Shown here piece by piece: positions 8,260 to 16,895 of a DNA stretch of 64,000 nucleotides. This stretch comes from Companilactobacillus sp. (GTDB taxonomy: Bacteria > Bacillota > Bacilli > Lactobacillales > Lactobacillaceae). The position numbers and the translations under genes were made by a program. The notes under the pieces were generated by a model. The model searched no databases and was not told where the DNA came from. It was given only the letters and a program-made list of their open reading frames with translations. Every line of letters starts with the position of its first letter. Within the stretch, counting starts at the first letter, position 1. Location: positions 1,612,001 to 1,676,000 of the forward strand of contig NZ_JAKVLR010000001.1 of the NCBI RefSeq assembly GCF_022484265.1, given 5' to 3'.

Positions 8260-9870
8260 TTAATCCTCAGTCTTTTCTTCCTGTTCTGGAGCAACGGTAT
8301 TTGGCTCGATGATCAGTGTCTCCGCCAACAGCACTTCGTTATACAGTTGCAAGACGTAGTTTTGATACTTTACTTCACTCTGGGAGATTATATCTAAGTA
8401 GTCTCTCTCGACTGACAAAGCGTTCATGAAGGCACGCATTTCCAGTTCTTTTTCCGGTCCAGTGAATTCTGGATGTCGAACTACTTCAAGCCAAGCTCGC
8501 GTAAAGTCTCGTGCCCTAGTCCGCTGCTTTTGGGTCATTAAATCAAATTTAACGGACTTTTTGACACGGTCGGGTAAATACATCTTATCGACAGCAGCGA
8601 GAGCCCTATGGACCATCTCGACTCGAATTTTATCAAGTTCTTTATCCGCGTCTTCATCAGTAACGTCTTTATCCAAGATAAAGCGAAAGGCAAAGGTAGG
8701 AACTAACAAGCTCAAAATGATCAAAACGCAGGCAGCCATCAAGACAAGATTAAAATCTCCACTCTTAACATGAAATTCTGCCAACGTATATGCCAATGCA
8801 AGTGTGACTGCTCCATGGACTCCACCAAGCGAAAATATCCAAGCAGAGCGATTACTGAACTTCAAACGTATTCTTCCATAAATATATCTGACCAACACGT
8901 CGATCACATAAATTGTGAAACCAATTAGGACCCAGTTGAGTGAATTAAGACTAAGTCGTTCTGTTTCCATGATCCGAACAAACATAAATCCTAAAATAAC
9001 AAAAACAATACTGTTAAAAATTTCGGTAATCAGTGAGATAAGGTCAAAGCCTAAATGAATTTGTGAGGCGTTCAATAATTTACTGCGCTGTGCTTCAGCA
9101 TTGTGGACTAATCCAGCACAGACGACTGCAATGATTCCGGAAACGTGGATCTGTTCTGAAAAGAAATATAAAACAAATGGCGTCATTACATACAAGAACA
9201 TTTGTGCATTCAATGAGTTGTACGATGTCCGCATCAAAATTTGTCTAAACATCACCATGACCCAAGCGACAGCAAATCCAAATAAGACTCCGCCGACGGC
9301 TGAAATGAGAAAGTCGATCAAAGTCTCTCCATAATTGATGTAGCCATTTACATACCAAAGGATAGCCATATTCAATAAAATAATACCTGTAGCATCATTG
9401 AACAACGATTCCATTTTTAAAAAGGTGCCTTCGTTTTGTGGCACTTTTAAACCGTTCGTGACTGAATCCATAGCGGTCGCATCGGTCGGAGTTGCGACAG
9501 CAGCAAGGATGAATGCTAGTGGCAACGCAATTCCCCCGACTAGTGCCACGCCAAATCCAGAAACGATCATACAAACTACCACTAAAATGACCGCTGTTTG
9601 AATAATGTGGCGAATTTCCTTACCTACGGAATTTAACGGCGTTGCCTGCCCCTCAAAAAACAGCAACGGAGCAACCACTAACCCGATGAATAATTCCGAG
9701 CTAAATGAATCAGATCGATCGCCCATCATTGGAAAAAACGAAATAATCCCTCCGGCAATCATCGCAATATAACTGACAGAAATTTTTGGAAATATTTGCG
9801 ATATGAACATACTAATAACGGCTGCTAAAACTAAGATGAAAGTCGAGATCATCAGAGTCAAAAGAGTCAC
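8260..9870 (-). CDS. Na+/H+ antiporter, CPA1 (NhaP/NHE-like) family
   Basis: Polytopic membrane antiporter of up to 536 residues: about 12 hydrophobic segments followed by a cytoplasmic C-terminal domain from about residue 400 rich in charged residues. The motifs ATPTDATA and ESLFNDATGI contain the conserved Asp pair used in cation transport in CPA1 proteins. It would export Na+ or K+ in exchange for protons. The start is uncertain: a GTG at 9870 follows GAGGGG too closely, and the TTG or ATG codons a few residues downstream are also possible. It is transcribed alone. Confidence 0.85.
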   Translation of the reverse strand: MTLLTLMISTFILVLAAVISMFISQIFPKISVSYIAMIAGGIISFFPMMGDRSDSFSSELFIGLVVAPLLFFEGQATPLNSVGKEIRHIIQTAVILVVVCMIVSGFGVALVGGIALPLAFILAAVATPTDATAMDSVTNGLKVPQNEGTFLKMESLFNDATGIILLNMAILWYVNGYINYGETLIDFLISAVGGVLFGFAVAWVMVMFRQILMRTSYNSLNAQMFLYVMTPFVLYFFSEQIHVSGIIAVVCAGLVHNAEAQRSKLLNASQIHLGFDLISLITEIFNSIVFVILGFMFVRIMETERLSLNSLNWVLIGFTIYVIDVLVRYIYGRIRLKFSNRSAWIFSLGGVHGAVTLALAYTLAEFHVKSGDFNLVLMAACVLIILSLLVPTFAFRFILDKDVTDEDADKELDKIRVEMVHRALAAVDKMYLPDRVKKSVKFDLMTQKQRTRARDFTRAWLEVVRHPEFTGPEKELEMRAFMNALSVERDYLDIISQSEVKYQNYVLQLYNEVLLAETLIIEPNTVAPEQEEKTED

Positions 9871-9913
9871 ATCCCCTCAATGTGATTAAAATATTAATTT
9901 AAATATAGCACAA

Positions 9914-9956
9914 CAAAAAATCCTCTCTGAATATTTTGCATCCAGAGAGGATTTTT
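9914..9956. terminator. Terminator after the aldehyde dehydrogenase gene
   Basis: ATCCTCTCTG (9920-9929) pairs with CAGAGAGGAT (9943-9952), with an A-run on the left (U-tract for the minus strand) and T-rich sequence on the right. Confidence 0.82.
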
Positions 9957-9989
9957 GGTTATTAATTGTTTTATTTCATTTATCTATTA

Positions 9990-11411
9990 TTACTTGCCGC
10001 CAAATACTGCTAGTCCACCGGCTGGATTCTTCCAGTCTGGGTCTTGGGCTGTTACGACTAGTTTTTCATTTGTAAAGGCAGTGAGGCCTAGAGCACTCAT
10101 TTCACGTCCATAACCTGAACCCTTTACACCACCGAATGGCAATTCTGGCAATGATACTAAGAACGAGTTTACAAAGACCATACCTGTTTCGATTTTTTCA
10201 GCAACGGCTTTACCGTGTTGTGGGTCTTCAGAAACAACGATTCCACCTAAACCTAATTCTGAATCGTTAGCCAATTCGATGGCTTCCTCATCAGAACCTA
10301 CTTTGAATACTTGGGCAACTGGTCCAAACATTTCATCGTAAAATTCAGGGTTATCTTTGTCGATATCAGTCAAAATTATTGGTTGTAAGAATTGTCCTGG
10401 CAAGTCGATTGGTTCGTTACCATAGTAAACTTTAGCACCACCGGCAACGGCTTTGTCAATTTGTCCTTGCAACTTCTCTTTGGCACGTTTTGAGTTCATT
10501 GGAGCGATAGTTGTCTTAGGATCCATTGGGTCGCCTGGGACCAACTTTTCAAAGTTAGCCTTCAACTTCTTCAAAAATTCGTCGTACAAGTTGTCGGCAA
10601 CGATGAATCTCTTATCTGAAGTACATACTTGTCCAGCATTGTAGATACGAACTCTCCAAGCTAGATCAACAGCCTTGTCAACATCAGCGTCAGATAAGAC
10701 AACAAAGGCATCAGAACCACCGAGCTCCATTGAGTTCTTCTTCAAATTTTTACCAGCATTTTCAGCAACTGATTGACCACCACGTTTTGAACCTGTCAAA
10801 GCTACGCCTTGAACACGTGGATCAGCAATAATATCAGATACTTGATCGTAACTAGCGAACAAGTTAGTTAACGAACCATCTGGAGCACCAGCATCTTGAA
10901 CAACTTTTTCAAAAGCTGCAGCTGATCCTGGAGTGTTTGATGCATGCTTCAAGACCATTGGATTACCAACCATGAAGTTAGGTGCAAACACACGCATGAT
11001 TTGATAATAAGGGAAGTTCCAAGGTTCAACCATCATCAAGACACCAGTAGCTTGGTGCAAGATCTCAGCATCACCTGTATTGCGACTAGAAATTGGCGTT
11101 GGTTTCAACATTTCTGCGCCATGATCTGCGTAGTAGTCCGCAATAATAGCACAAAGTTCAACTTCGCCTTTTGATTCTCCATATAATTTACCCATGTCGA
11201 TCGTGGCAATTTTAGCTAATTCGTCTTCATTTTTTCTCAATAAATCAGCAATTTTATGTAGGGTTGCTGCACGACTTTCAACTGGTTCGTTATACCATTT
11301 TTTATATAATGCGTATCCTGTACTCAAAGCCTTTTCGATTTCTTCGGAAGTTGCATTTGGGTATTCCTTTACAAGTTCGTTGTTATAAGGATTAACTGTC
11401 TTATAAGCCAT
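9990..11411 (-). CDS. NAD(P)-dependent aldehyde dehydrogenase, succinate-semialdehyde dehydrogenase-like
   Basis: Cytoplasmic aldehyde dehydrogenase of 473 residues, full length. The general-base Glu in SMELGGSD and the catalytic Cys in GQVCTS are both present, with the cofactor region PWNFPYYQIMR and the C-terminal PFGGVKGSGYGRE. Overall similarity is to GabD/Sad-type enzymes that oxidise succinate semialdehyde, but no GABA pathway genes are nearby, so a broader aldehyde substrate range is equally possible. It is monocistronic with a 360-base AT-rich upstream region and ends at a strong terminator. Confidence 0.85.
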   Translation of the reverse strand: MAYKTVNPYNNELVKEYPNATSEEIEKALSTGYALYKKWYNEPVESRAATLHKIADLLRKNEDELAKIATIDMGKLYGESKGEVELCAIIADYYADHGAEMLKPTPISSRNTGDAEILHQATGVLMMVEPWNFPYYQIMRVFAPNFMVGNPMVLKHASNTPGSAAAFEKVVQDAGAPDGSLTNLFASYDQVSDIIADPRVQGVALTGSKRGGQSVAENAGKNLKKNSMELGGSDAFVVLSDADVDKAVDLAWRVRIYNAGQVCTSDKRFIVADNLYDEFLKKLKANFEKLVPGDPMDPKTTIAPMNSKRAKEKLQGQIDKAVAGGAKVYYGNEPIDLPGQFLQPIILTDIDKDNPEFYDEMFGPVAQVFKVGSDEEAIELANDSELGLGGIVVSEDPQHGKAVAEKIETGMVFVNSFLVSLPELPFGGVKGSGYGREMSALGLTAFTNEKLVVTAQDPDWKNPAGGLAVFGGK

Positions 11412-11772
11412 ACTAATTCCTCCTAAATCCTATCCAAAATAAAATATCTGTTGAGTCCAAAGTTACAAAATCATTGTAGACTAACGATTTATTTTTACAA
11501 TTATTTCAACTCAAACGCTTTCATTTGTCAATCAAATAATTAGAAAATTTTTAAAAAAATAAGTCTTTTTCAAATATTAAAGTGACGTAATCATTGTCTT
11601 GACAACGTTTATAACGTATAGACCAATCAAAATATTTTTTGTGAATTATTTTAAAAAAATCTTTATAAAGTCTATTATAACAGAAATCGATTGTTCACAA
11701 TTTAACAATCTTTTTAATAGACCTTTTCTCTAAAAACGTTTCTTAAATCTCGGCGGCATCGTTACGTAACGT
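11412..11772. other. AT-rich intergenic region upstream of the aldehyde dehydrogenase gene
   Basis: No open frame worth calling. It contains a good ribosome binding site for the aldehyde dehydrogenase, a half-conserved cre-like AAACGCTTTCA near 11515, TTGTCTTGACAA (a dyad near 11597) and a perfect 12-bp palindrome CGTTACGTAACG at 11760-11771 next to the neighbouring stop codon. The promoter could not be assigned with confidence. Confidence 0.5.
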
Positions 11773-12615
11773 CTAATCAAAGTCGTATTCGTCTGGGTCG
11801 GGGCCAACTCGAAGCGACTCATCCATCCCATTCAGCTTCTTCATATCTTCAGAATCCAAGCTAAAGTCAAACACATCAGCATTATCGATCATTCTTTGTT
11901 GATGGACTGACTTAACGTTCAATAAAATATCTTGTTGAATATCCCAACGTAAGATCACTTGGGCAGCTGACTTACCATGCTTTTGGGCAATTTCCAAAAT
12001 TATTTCATCCTGTAAAAGCTTGCCCTGCATTAATGGTGACCAAGCTTGGATCTTAATATCGTGTTCAGCGGCATATGCACGCAATTCTTTTTGAGCCAAC
12101 CTAGGATGTAATTCCACTTGATTCAAAACTGGGACTACTTCAGCAAATGACAACAAGTTTTCCAGGTGATGAACTTCAAAATTGCTGACGCCGATAGCCT
12201 TGATTTTTCCATCCTTATACAATTTTTCTAAAGCCTTATATGAATCTTCATAAGCATCGTTTCCTGGCCAATGAATCAAATATAAGTCCAAATAATCAAG
12301 TTGGAGTTTTTCCAAACTTTCGTTATAGGCTGCGATCGTTTCATCGTATGTGAGGTGATCATTCCACACCTTAGATGTTACAAATAGATCTTCTCGCTTC
12401 AGTCCTGTTGATTTTAAACCAGCTTTAATACCTTCGCCTGTGGCAGTTTCATTTCCATAAATATGGGCCGTATCAATCAAGCGGTAGCCATTTTCGATCG
12501 CCGTCTTAACGACATCTGCTGTATCGTCATTTTCGATTTGAAAAACGCCTAACCCTAATCCTGGAATACTTGTTCCGTTATTTAACTTAACTCTGTCTTG
12601 TAATGATTCGATCAT
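11773..12615 (-). CDS. Aldo/keto reductase
   Basis: NADPH-dependent (beta/alpha)8-barrel reductase of 280 residues acting on aldehydes and ketones in the cytoplasm. The AKR signatures GYRLIDTAHIYGNE (catalytic Asp and Tyr), the catalytic Lys in VTSKVWNDH, the LDYLDLYLIHWPG motif and the C-terminal NVKSVHQQRMIDN are all present. The start at 12615 is chosen because the first ATG gives 13 additional residues not typical of the family. It is divergent from an HxlR regulator gene 180 bases away, a common pairing in lactobacilli, suggesting control by that regulator in response to reactive carbonyl or quinone stress. Confidence 0.88.
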   Translation of the reverse strand: MIESLQDRVKLNNGTSIPGLGLGVFQIENDDTADVVKTAIENGYRLIDTAHIYGNETATGEGIKAGLKSTGLKREDLFVTSKVWNDHLTYDETIAAYNESLEKLQLDYLDLYLIHWPGNDAYEDSYKALEKLYKDGKIKAIGVSNFEVHHLENLLSFAEVVPVLNQVELHPRLAQKELRAYAAEHDIKIQAWSPLMQGKLLQDEIILEIAQKHGKSAAQVILRWDIQQDILLNVKSVHQQRMIDNADVFDFSLDSEDMKKLNGMDESLRVGPDPDEYDFD

Positions 12616-12795
12616 GTTGATTTCTCTTTTCTTATAAGTAGTGACAATTTGCAACTAACGCTTTATTTCTTACAAATCGCCGTGCATGATGTATCTTATA
12701 AGCATATGTCTTCATATGGAAGTACCCACTTTGATGTATCATAAGCACCAAAAAGTAAGTATTGAGAATTAGCAACGATTAGCGAGGTAAAAATT
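12616..12795. promoter_or_regulatory. Divergent control region between aldo/keto reductase and hxlR
   Basis: Contains the direct repeat TGATGTATC-(TT)-ATAAGCA at 12687-12703 and 12732-12747, 45 bp apart, and a pair of CATATG hexamers between them. These may be HxlR operators serving both genes; exact promoters were not clear. Confidence 0.4.
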
Positions 12796-13149
12796 TTGAC
12801 TAGAAAAACATACAACATCGGCGTAGAGATGACGATGGAAGTCATGGGTGGAAAATGGAAACCAGTCATCCTCTGCCACTTACGCCACGGAGCAAAACGC
12901 CCCAGCGACCTAAAAAGATTGATCCCTGACATCAGTCAAAAAATGTTGACTCAAGAATTACGGGAATTGGAAAAGATCCATATTATTGACCGTAAAGTTT
13001 ACAACCAAGTCCCACCCAAAGTAGTCTACTCACTGAGCGATTATGGAGAAACTTTAGGACCAGTACTCGACAGCCTCTGTACTTGGGGAACAAACCATAT
13101 TAATAATTTGCAAAAAGCTGGTTACGATATAACTTTGCGCGAAGAATAA
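12796..13149 (+). CDS. HxlR family transcriptional regulator
   Basis: Winged-helix regulator of 117 residues. EVMGGKWKPVILCHLRHGAKRPSDLKRLIPDISQKMLTQELRELE is the characteristic HxlR core, and YSLSDYGETLGPVLDSLCTWG is the typical C-terminal half. Cysteines at about residues 33 and 95 could be redox-sensing, as in YodB/HypR, but this is inference. A TTG start is used with GAGG nine bases upstream. It probably regulates the divergent aldo/keto reductase and itself. Confidence 0.88.
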   Translation: MTRKTYNIGVEMTMEVMGGKWKPVILCHLRHGAKRPSDLKRLIPDISQKMLTQELRELEKIHIIDRKVYNQVPPKVVYSLSDYGETLGPVLDSLCTWGTNHINNLQKAGYDITLREE

Positions 13150-13182
13150 CCTAAGTAAGTGCCTCCTTTCGCTAGCAACTAC

Positions 13183-13213
13183 ACCCTAGTGCTTCGAGTG
13201 CACTCTAAGTCAA
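13183..13213. promoter_or_regulatory. MerR (NmlR/AdhR)-type operator-promoter
   Basis: CTTCGAGTGCACTCTAAG (about 13192-13209) is a dyad with a single mismatched pair, matching the known NmlR/AdhR operator form CTTAGAGTnnACTCTAAG. On the minus strand TTGACT (13208-13213), a 19-bp spacer and TAGGGT (13183-13188) form a MerR-type promoter, followed by GGAGG at 13162-13166 but no start codon. On the plus strand it could serve phzF through TAGGAT (13214-13219). Confidence 0.5.
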
Positions 13214-13268
13214 TAGGATTTTTAAAAAAGTGTAGTCAATATCAATATTTATCAAACGGAGTTATCTT

Positions 13269-14174
13269 ATGACCAAAAAATATCACGTCTATCAAATCGA
13301 TTCTTTCACTAAAAATATTTTTTCAGGCAATCCGGCTGGTGTCGTCACCAACGCTGACGGTTTAACTGACCAACAAATGCAGCAGATTGCTCGTGAATTG
13401 AATAATTCAGAAACTGCTTTTGTCTTGCCAGCGTCTGACCCCTTAGCTGACATCCAAGTTCGTTTTTTTACGCCAACGACTGAGGTTCCAATCTGCGGTC
13501 ACGCTACGATTGCAGCTCATTATGCTTTGGCCACTGAAAATAATTGGGATACTCGAAAAACTATTCAACAAACTAAAGCTGGAAACGTCCCCGTAAATGT
13601 TATCAAGCAAGATGATGGCTACAAAGTCATCATGACTCAGGGAAAAATTGAGATCAGCCAGCCACTAGATCTGCCAATCCAATACCAGATCATTGATGCC
13701 TTGGGATTATCAGTTGCCCAAATGAATCGCTTCTGTCCAATTGAAATTGCCTCCACAGGACACTCGAAAGTTATGGTCGGGATCAATAGTCTTGACGACT
13801 TAAACAAGCTTGAGCCTGATTTAGACAAATTGTCCAAAATCAGCCAAGAAATAAAATGCAATGGTTTTTATGCTTTCACCGTTGACCCAAATGAAACACC
13901 CTTAATACACGGCCGAATGTTTGCACCTGCTATTGGCGTCAATGAAGATCCCGTAACGGGTAACGCCAACGGACCGTTAGGAGCCTACCTAGTTCAAAAT
14001 CAAGTTGTTCCTGTAAAAAATCGACGTTCGTTTGGTTTTCAAATTGCACAGGGTGAAAAAATCAACCGTCCTGGTTCAATGGTCGTCCGTGTTTCAATCG
14101 ATAACGGTCGGCCTACTAAAGTTAAAATCATTGGTGATGCTGTCATCGCATTTTCAACTGAAATAGAGTTGTAA
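13269..14174 (+). CDS. PhzF family isomerase-like protein
   Basis: Protein of 301 residues with the diaminopimelate-epimerase-like double fold of the PhzF family. The conserved start YQIDSFT-x-FSGNPAGVV, the catalytic-region Glu in NNSETAFVLP, the motif PICGHATIAAHYAL and the late DPVTGNANGPLGAYL are all visible. Members include the phenazine enzyme PhzF and many uncharacterised proteins; no phenazine genes are nearby, so the substrate is unknown. It starts after a GGAG site and lies downstream of a MerR-type operator. A terminator shared with the convergent methyltransferase gene follows after about 130 bases. Confidence 0.85.
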   Translation: MTKKYHVYQIDSFTKNIFSGNPAGVVTNADGLTDQQMQQIARELNNSETAFVLPASDPLADIQVRFFTPTTEVPICGHATIAAHYALATENNWDTRKTIQQTKAGNVPVNVIKQDDGYKVIMTQGKIEISQPLDLPIQYQIIDALGLSVAQMNRFCPIEIASTGHSKVMVGINSLDDLNKLEPDLDKLSKISQEIKCNGFYAFTVDPNETPLIHGRMFAPAIGVNEDPVTGNANGPLGAYLVQNQVVPVKNRRSFGFQIAQGEKINRPGSMVVRVSIDNGRPTKVKIIGDAVIAFSTEIEL

Positions 14175-14304
14175 ACCACCGCTGTTTTTCTTTGTTTTCA
14201 CAGCTTTGAGAGCGATTGTTTCACATGGAACATATTGTGGGAACATACAATCACGACACCATATATTGTATTGGTAAGAGTTTACATTCTACAAATTGTG
14301 GTAC

Positions 14305-14338
14305 TAAAAAAACATCCATTTTCATGGATGTTTTTTTT
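14305..14338. terminator. Bidirectional terminator between phzF-like gene and mmuM
   Basis: AACATCCAT-TTTC-ATGGATGTT (14311-14332) is flanked by an A-run and a T-run. Confidence 0.85.
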
Positions 14339-14343
14339 ACAGT

Positions 14344-15297
14344 CTATTTTTCATTTATTATTTGGGCGATCTCTTTGATATCTTTTGGCGTTGTTCGACA
14401 ACATCCTCCGATCAGTTGTGCACCAGCTGCCATCCACTTTGGGACTAAATTGCTAAATGTATCCGATTGTGGATTCGGTGTCCAAGTTTTGGTTTTAGGA
14501 TCATAAATGTCACCATTGTTAGGATAAACCACAATTGGCTTGTCGGTGACTGCTCTGATCGTCTTAACAGAACCTTCAATGTTCTCTAAAGTCGTACAGT
14601 TAACTCCTACGGCAGAGATTTGATCAAAAACATTGAAGTACTTCACCGCTGATTGCAATGGCGTGCCATCGCAGAGTGTCTTTTCATCCTTGATACTAAA
14701 TGAAAGCCATGCATGTTGGTCAGGAAATTCCAATTTCAGCAAATCCACTAAGGCCTTAGTTTCGGAAAAATTAGGCATTGTCTCGAAGGCAAATAAGTCG
14801 ACGCCAGCTTGGTTTATCAGTTCCATTCTTGAACGATGAAAGTCCATATATTCTTTTTCACTCAGGTCATAATCGCCCCGATATTCGCTGCCGTCAGCTA
14901 AATAAGCACCATAAGGTCCAACGCTTCCAGCAATCAATGGATATTTTGCTCTTTTATCTCTTTGTTCCTTATTTAAACTTCCATAATAGTCGTCTCGAGC
15001 TTTAACTGCTAAATCAACTGCTTTAACGATCAAATTCTTGCTAGCTTTTTTACTCAAGCCCATTTTAATAAACTTGTCGACATTTGCTTGATAGGTATTG
15101 GTGATTGCTACATCAGCACCAGCTTGAAAATAACTTTTGTGAACGGCTGTAATTGCCTCAGGATTTTCAATCAGGGCAGTTGCCGACCAAAGGTCGTTAT
15201 CAGTATCAACACCATATTTCTCTAGTTCTGTAGCCATCGCACCATCGATCACCAGTCCAGATCTATTTTGTAGATTTTCTGAAATTAAATCAGCCAT
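14344..15297 (-). CDS. mmuM: Homocysteine S-methyltransferase (S-methylmethionine-dependent)
   Basis: Zinc enzyme of 317 residues that makes methionine from homocysteine, using S-methylmethionine or S-adenosylmethionine as methyl donor. The zinc cysteines are seen in GVNCTT and in the C-terminal GGCCRTTP. The N-terminal VIDGAMATELE is the family start. The start at 15297 is chosen because AAAGGAG lies 8-9 bases upstream; the longer frame has an atypical 48-residue extension. The divergent gene, 120 bases away, is an amino-acid permease of the type that imports S-methylmethionine (mmuP in E. coli), so the pair is probably a methionine scavenging unit. Confidence 0.87.
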   Translation of the reverse strand: MADLISENLQNRSGLVIDGAMATELEKYGVDTDNDLWSATALIENPEAITAVHKSYFQAGADVAITNTYQANVDKFIKMGLSKKASKNLIVKAVDLAVKARDDYYGSLNKEQRDKRAKYPLIAGSVGPYGAYLADGSEYRGDYDLSEKEYMDFHRSRMELINQAGVDLFAFETMPNFSETKALVDLLKLEFPDQHAWLSFSIKDEKTLCDGTPLQSAVKYFNVFDQISAVGVNCTTLENIEGSVKTIRAVTDKPIVVYPNNGDIYDPKTKTWTPNPQSDTFSNLVPKWMAAGAQLIGGCCRTTPKDIKEIAQIINEK

Positions 15298-15417
15298 GTT
15301 CACATCTCCTTTAAGGATATTAATATCTTGCGATATATATTCATGTAGTTTACAGTAAATATTATTAAACTTTTTTAATGATATTCTAATCAGAATTTTT
15401 ATGCAAGGTGGTCGCCC

Positions 15418-16815
15418 ATGGGGAACGAAAATAAAGAACATGTTAGTTTAAAAAGAAATATGGAATCGCGCCACCTATTAATGATCTCCTTAGGTGGAGT
15501 TATCGGAACCGGGCTATTTCTAAGCTCCGGATATACCATTCATGAAGCTGGTCCGATCGGGACGATCCTCGCCTATGCCATCGGTGCCATTGTAGTCTAT
15601 TTAGTAATGTTGTGTTTAGGAGAGCTCTCGGTAGCAATGCCAGAAACTGGCTCGTTTCATGTCTATGCTGATAAATATATCGGACCAGGCACTGGATTCA
15701 CGGTTGCCATTCTCTATTGGCTGACCTGGACGGTGGCTTTGGGTTCGGAATTTACCGCTGCCGGATTAATCATGCAGCAGTGGTTCCCGCACTCGCCTAC
15801 TTGGGCTTGGAGCGCACTGTTTATGATCGTGATCTTTGTCTCCAACGCCCTCTCAGTAAAATTTTTTGCTGAAACAGAATTTTGGTTTTCAAGCATCAAA
15901 GTTATCGCCATCGTATTATTCATTGTCGTAGGATTTTTAGCAATCTTTGGCGCTATTCACATCAAAGGCTATTCTCACGCACCAATGTTTACTAACCTAT
16001 ATAAAGATGGAATTTTTCCAAATGGTTTCAAAGCTGTTTTCACTACTATGCTGACCGTTAACTTTGCCTTTTCAGGAACTGAGTTAATTGGCGTTACAGC
16101 TGGTGAAACTAAGGATCCTGCTAAGAACATCCCTCGAGCAATCCACACGACGCTTTTACGACTAGTCATCTTCTTTATCGGAAGTATCGTGGTCATGTCA
16201 TCGCTGATTCCTTGGCAAAAAGCCGGAGTTGACCAAAGCCCATTTGTTCTAGTCTTTAAGAGTATTGGCTTGCCATTTGCTGGGGACTTAATGAATTTCG
16301 TTGTTTTAACGGCCATCCTTTCTGCCGCAAACTCTGGACTCTACGCTTCAACCAGAATGCTCTGGTCGCTGGCTCACGAAGGTATGATCCCTTTGAAATA
16401 TGCCAAAACCAATCGTCGTGGCGTCCCAATGATTGCTCTCTGCTTGAGCATGCTAGGTGGAATTCTCGCCTTAGTATCAAGTGTGGTCGCCGCCTCAACA
16501 GTATACCTAGTTCTAGTGTCGATTTCGGGACTAGCTGTTGTCATCGTCTGGATGGCAATCGCCTTATCCGAGATCAACTTCAGACGTCAATTCGTCAAAT
16601 CAGGACACAAAGTATCAGAACTAAAATTCAAGACTCCATGGTATCCAGTCGTACCTTGGGCAGCATTTATCATGAGTTTCTTATCCTGCGTCTTGATAAT
16701 TTTTGATCCAAACCAACGCACGGCACTGTTCTATATGATTCCATTCTTGCTTCTCTGTTATGGAGTTTATTACGGAAAGGAATACTTAAAACGTCGTCAA
16801 CAAGTCCAAGAATAG
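15418..16815 (+). CDS. mmuP: APC-family amino acid permease, probable S-methylmethionine permease
   Basis: Polytopic amino acid/polyamine/organocation transporter of 465 residues with about 12 transmembrane helices. The first helix carries SLGGVIGTGLFLSSG, the unwound substrate-binding segment of the family, and SGTELIGVTAGETKDPAKNIPRA is the conserved helix 6 region. The start follows AAGGTGG by six bases. By sequence alone it could be a lysine or other amino acid permease; the S-methylmethionine assignment rests on the divergent mmuM gene. Two hairpin terminators follow. Confidence 0.75.
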   Translation: MGNENKEHVSLKRNMESRHLLMISLGGVIGTGLFLSSGYTIHEAGPIGTILAYAIGAIVVYLVMLCLGELSVAMPETGSFHVYADKYIGPGTGFTVAILYWLTWTVALGSEFTAAGLIMQQWFPHSPTWAWSALFMIVIFVSNALSVKFFAETEFWFSSIKVIAIVLFIVVGFLAIFGAIHIKGYSHAPMFTNLYKDGIFPNGFKAVFTTMLTVNFAFSGTELIGVTAGETKDPAKNIPRAIHTTLLRLVIFFIGSIVVMSSLIPWQKAGVDQSPFVLVFKSIGLPFAGDLMNFVVLTAILSAANSGLYASTRMLWSLAHEGMIPLKYAKTNRRGVPMIALCLSMLGGILALVSSVVAASTVYLVLVSISGLAVVIVWMAIALSEINFRRQFVKSGHKVSELKFKTPWYPVVPWAAFIMSFLSCVLIIFDPNQRTALFYMIPFLLLCYGVYYGKEYLKRRQQVQE

Positions 16816-16825
16816 TTGTAATAAA

Positions 16826-16891
16826 AAAGCGGATAACCAATTATTTTAGTTATCCACTAATTTTTAAAAGCCTCCCTCGGGAGGCTTTTTA
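16826..16891 (+). terminator. Two tandem terminators after the permease gene
   Basis: GGATAAC/GTTATCC (16831-16837 and 16849-16855) is followed by AAAAGCCTCCC-TCG-GGAGGCTTTT (16866-16890). The second has A- and T-runs on both sides and also serves the convergent reductase gene. Confidence 0.85.
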
Positions 16892-16895
16892 TTTT

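Noticed and set aside
8180..8260. Terminator after the Na+/H+ antiporter gene
   Set aside because: AACCG/CGGTT and outer TAAC/GTTA arms are present but the stem is short and broken; I could not support it as a terminator.
13150..13268. Insertion sequence end or MITE between hxlR and phzF
   Set aside because: The inverted sequence is better explained as a MerR-type operator; no target duplication was seen.
15298..15417. SAM riboswitch or T-box before mmuM or the permease
   Set aside because: The 120-base region is too short and lacks the conserved stems and terminator of either element.
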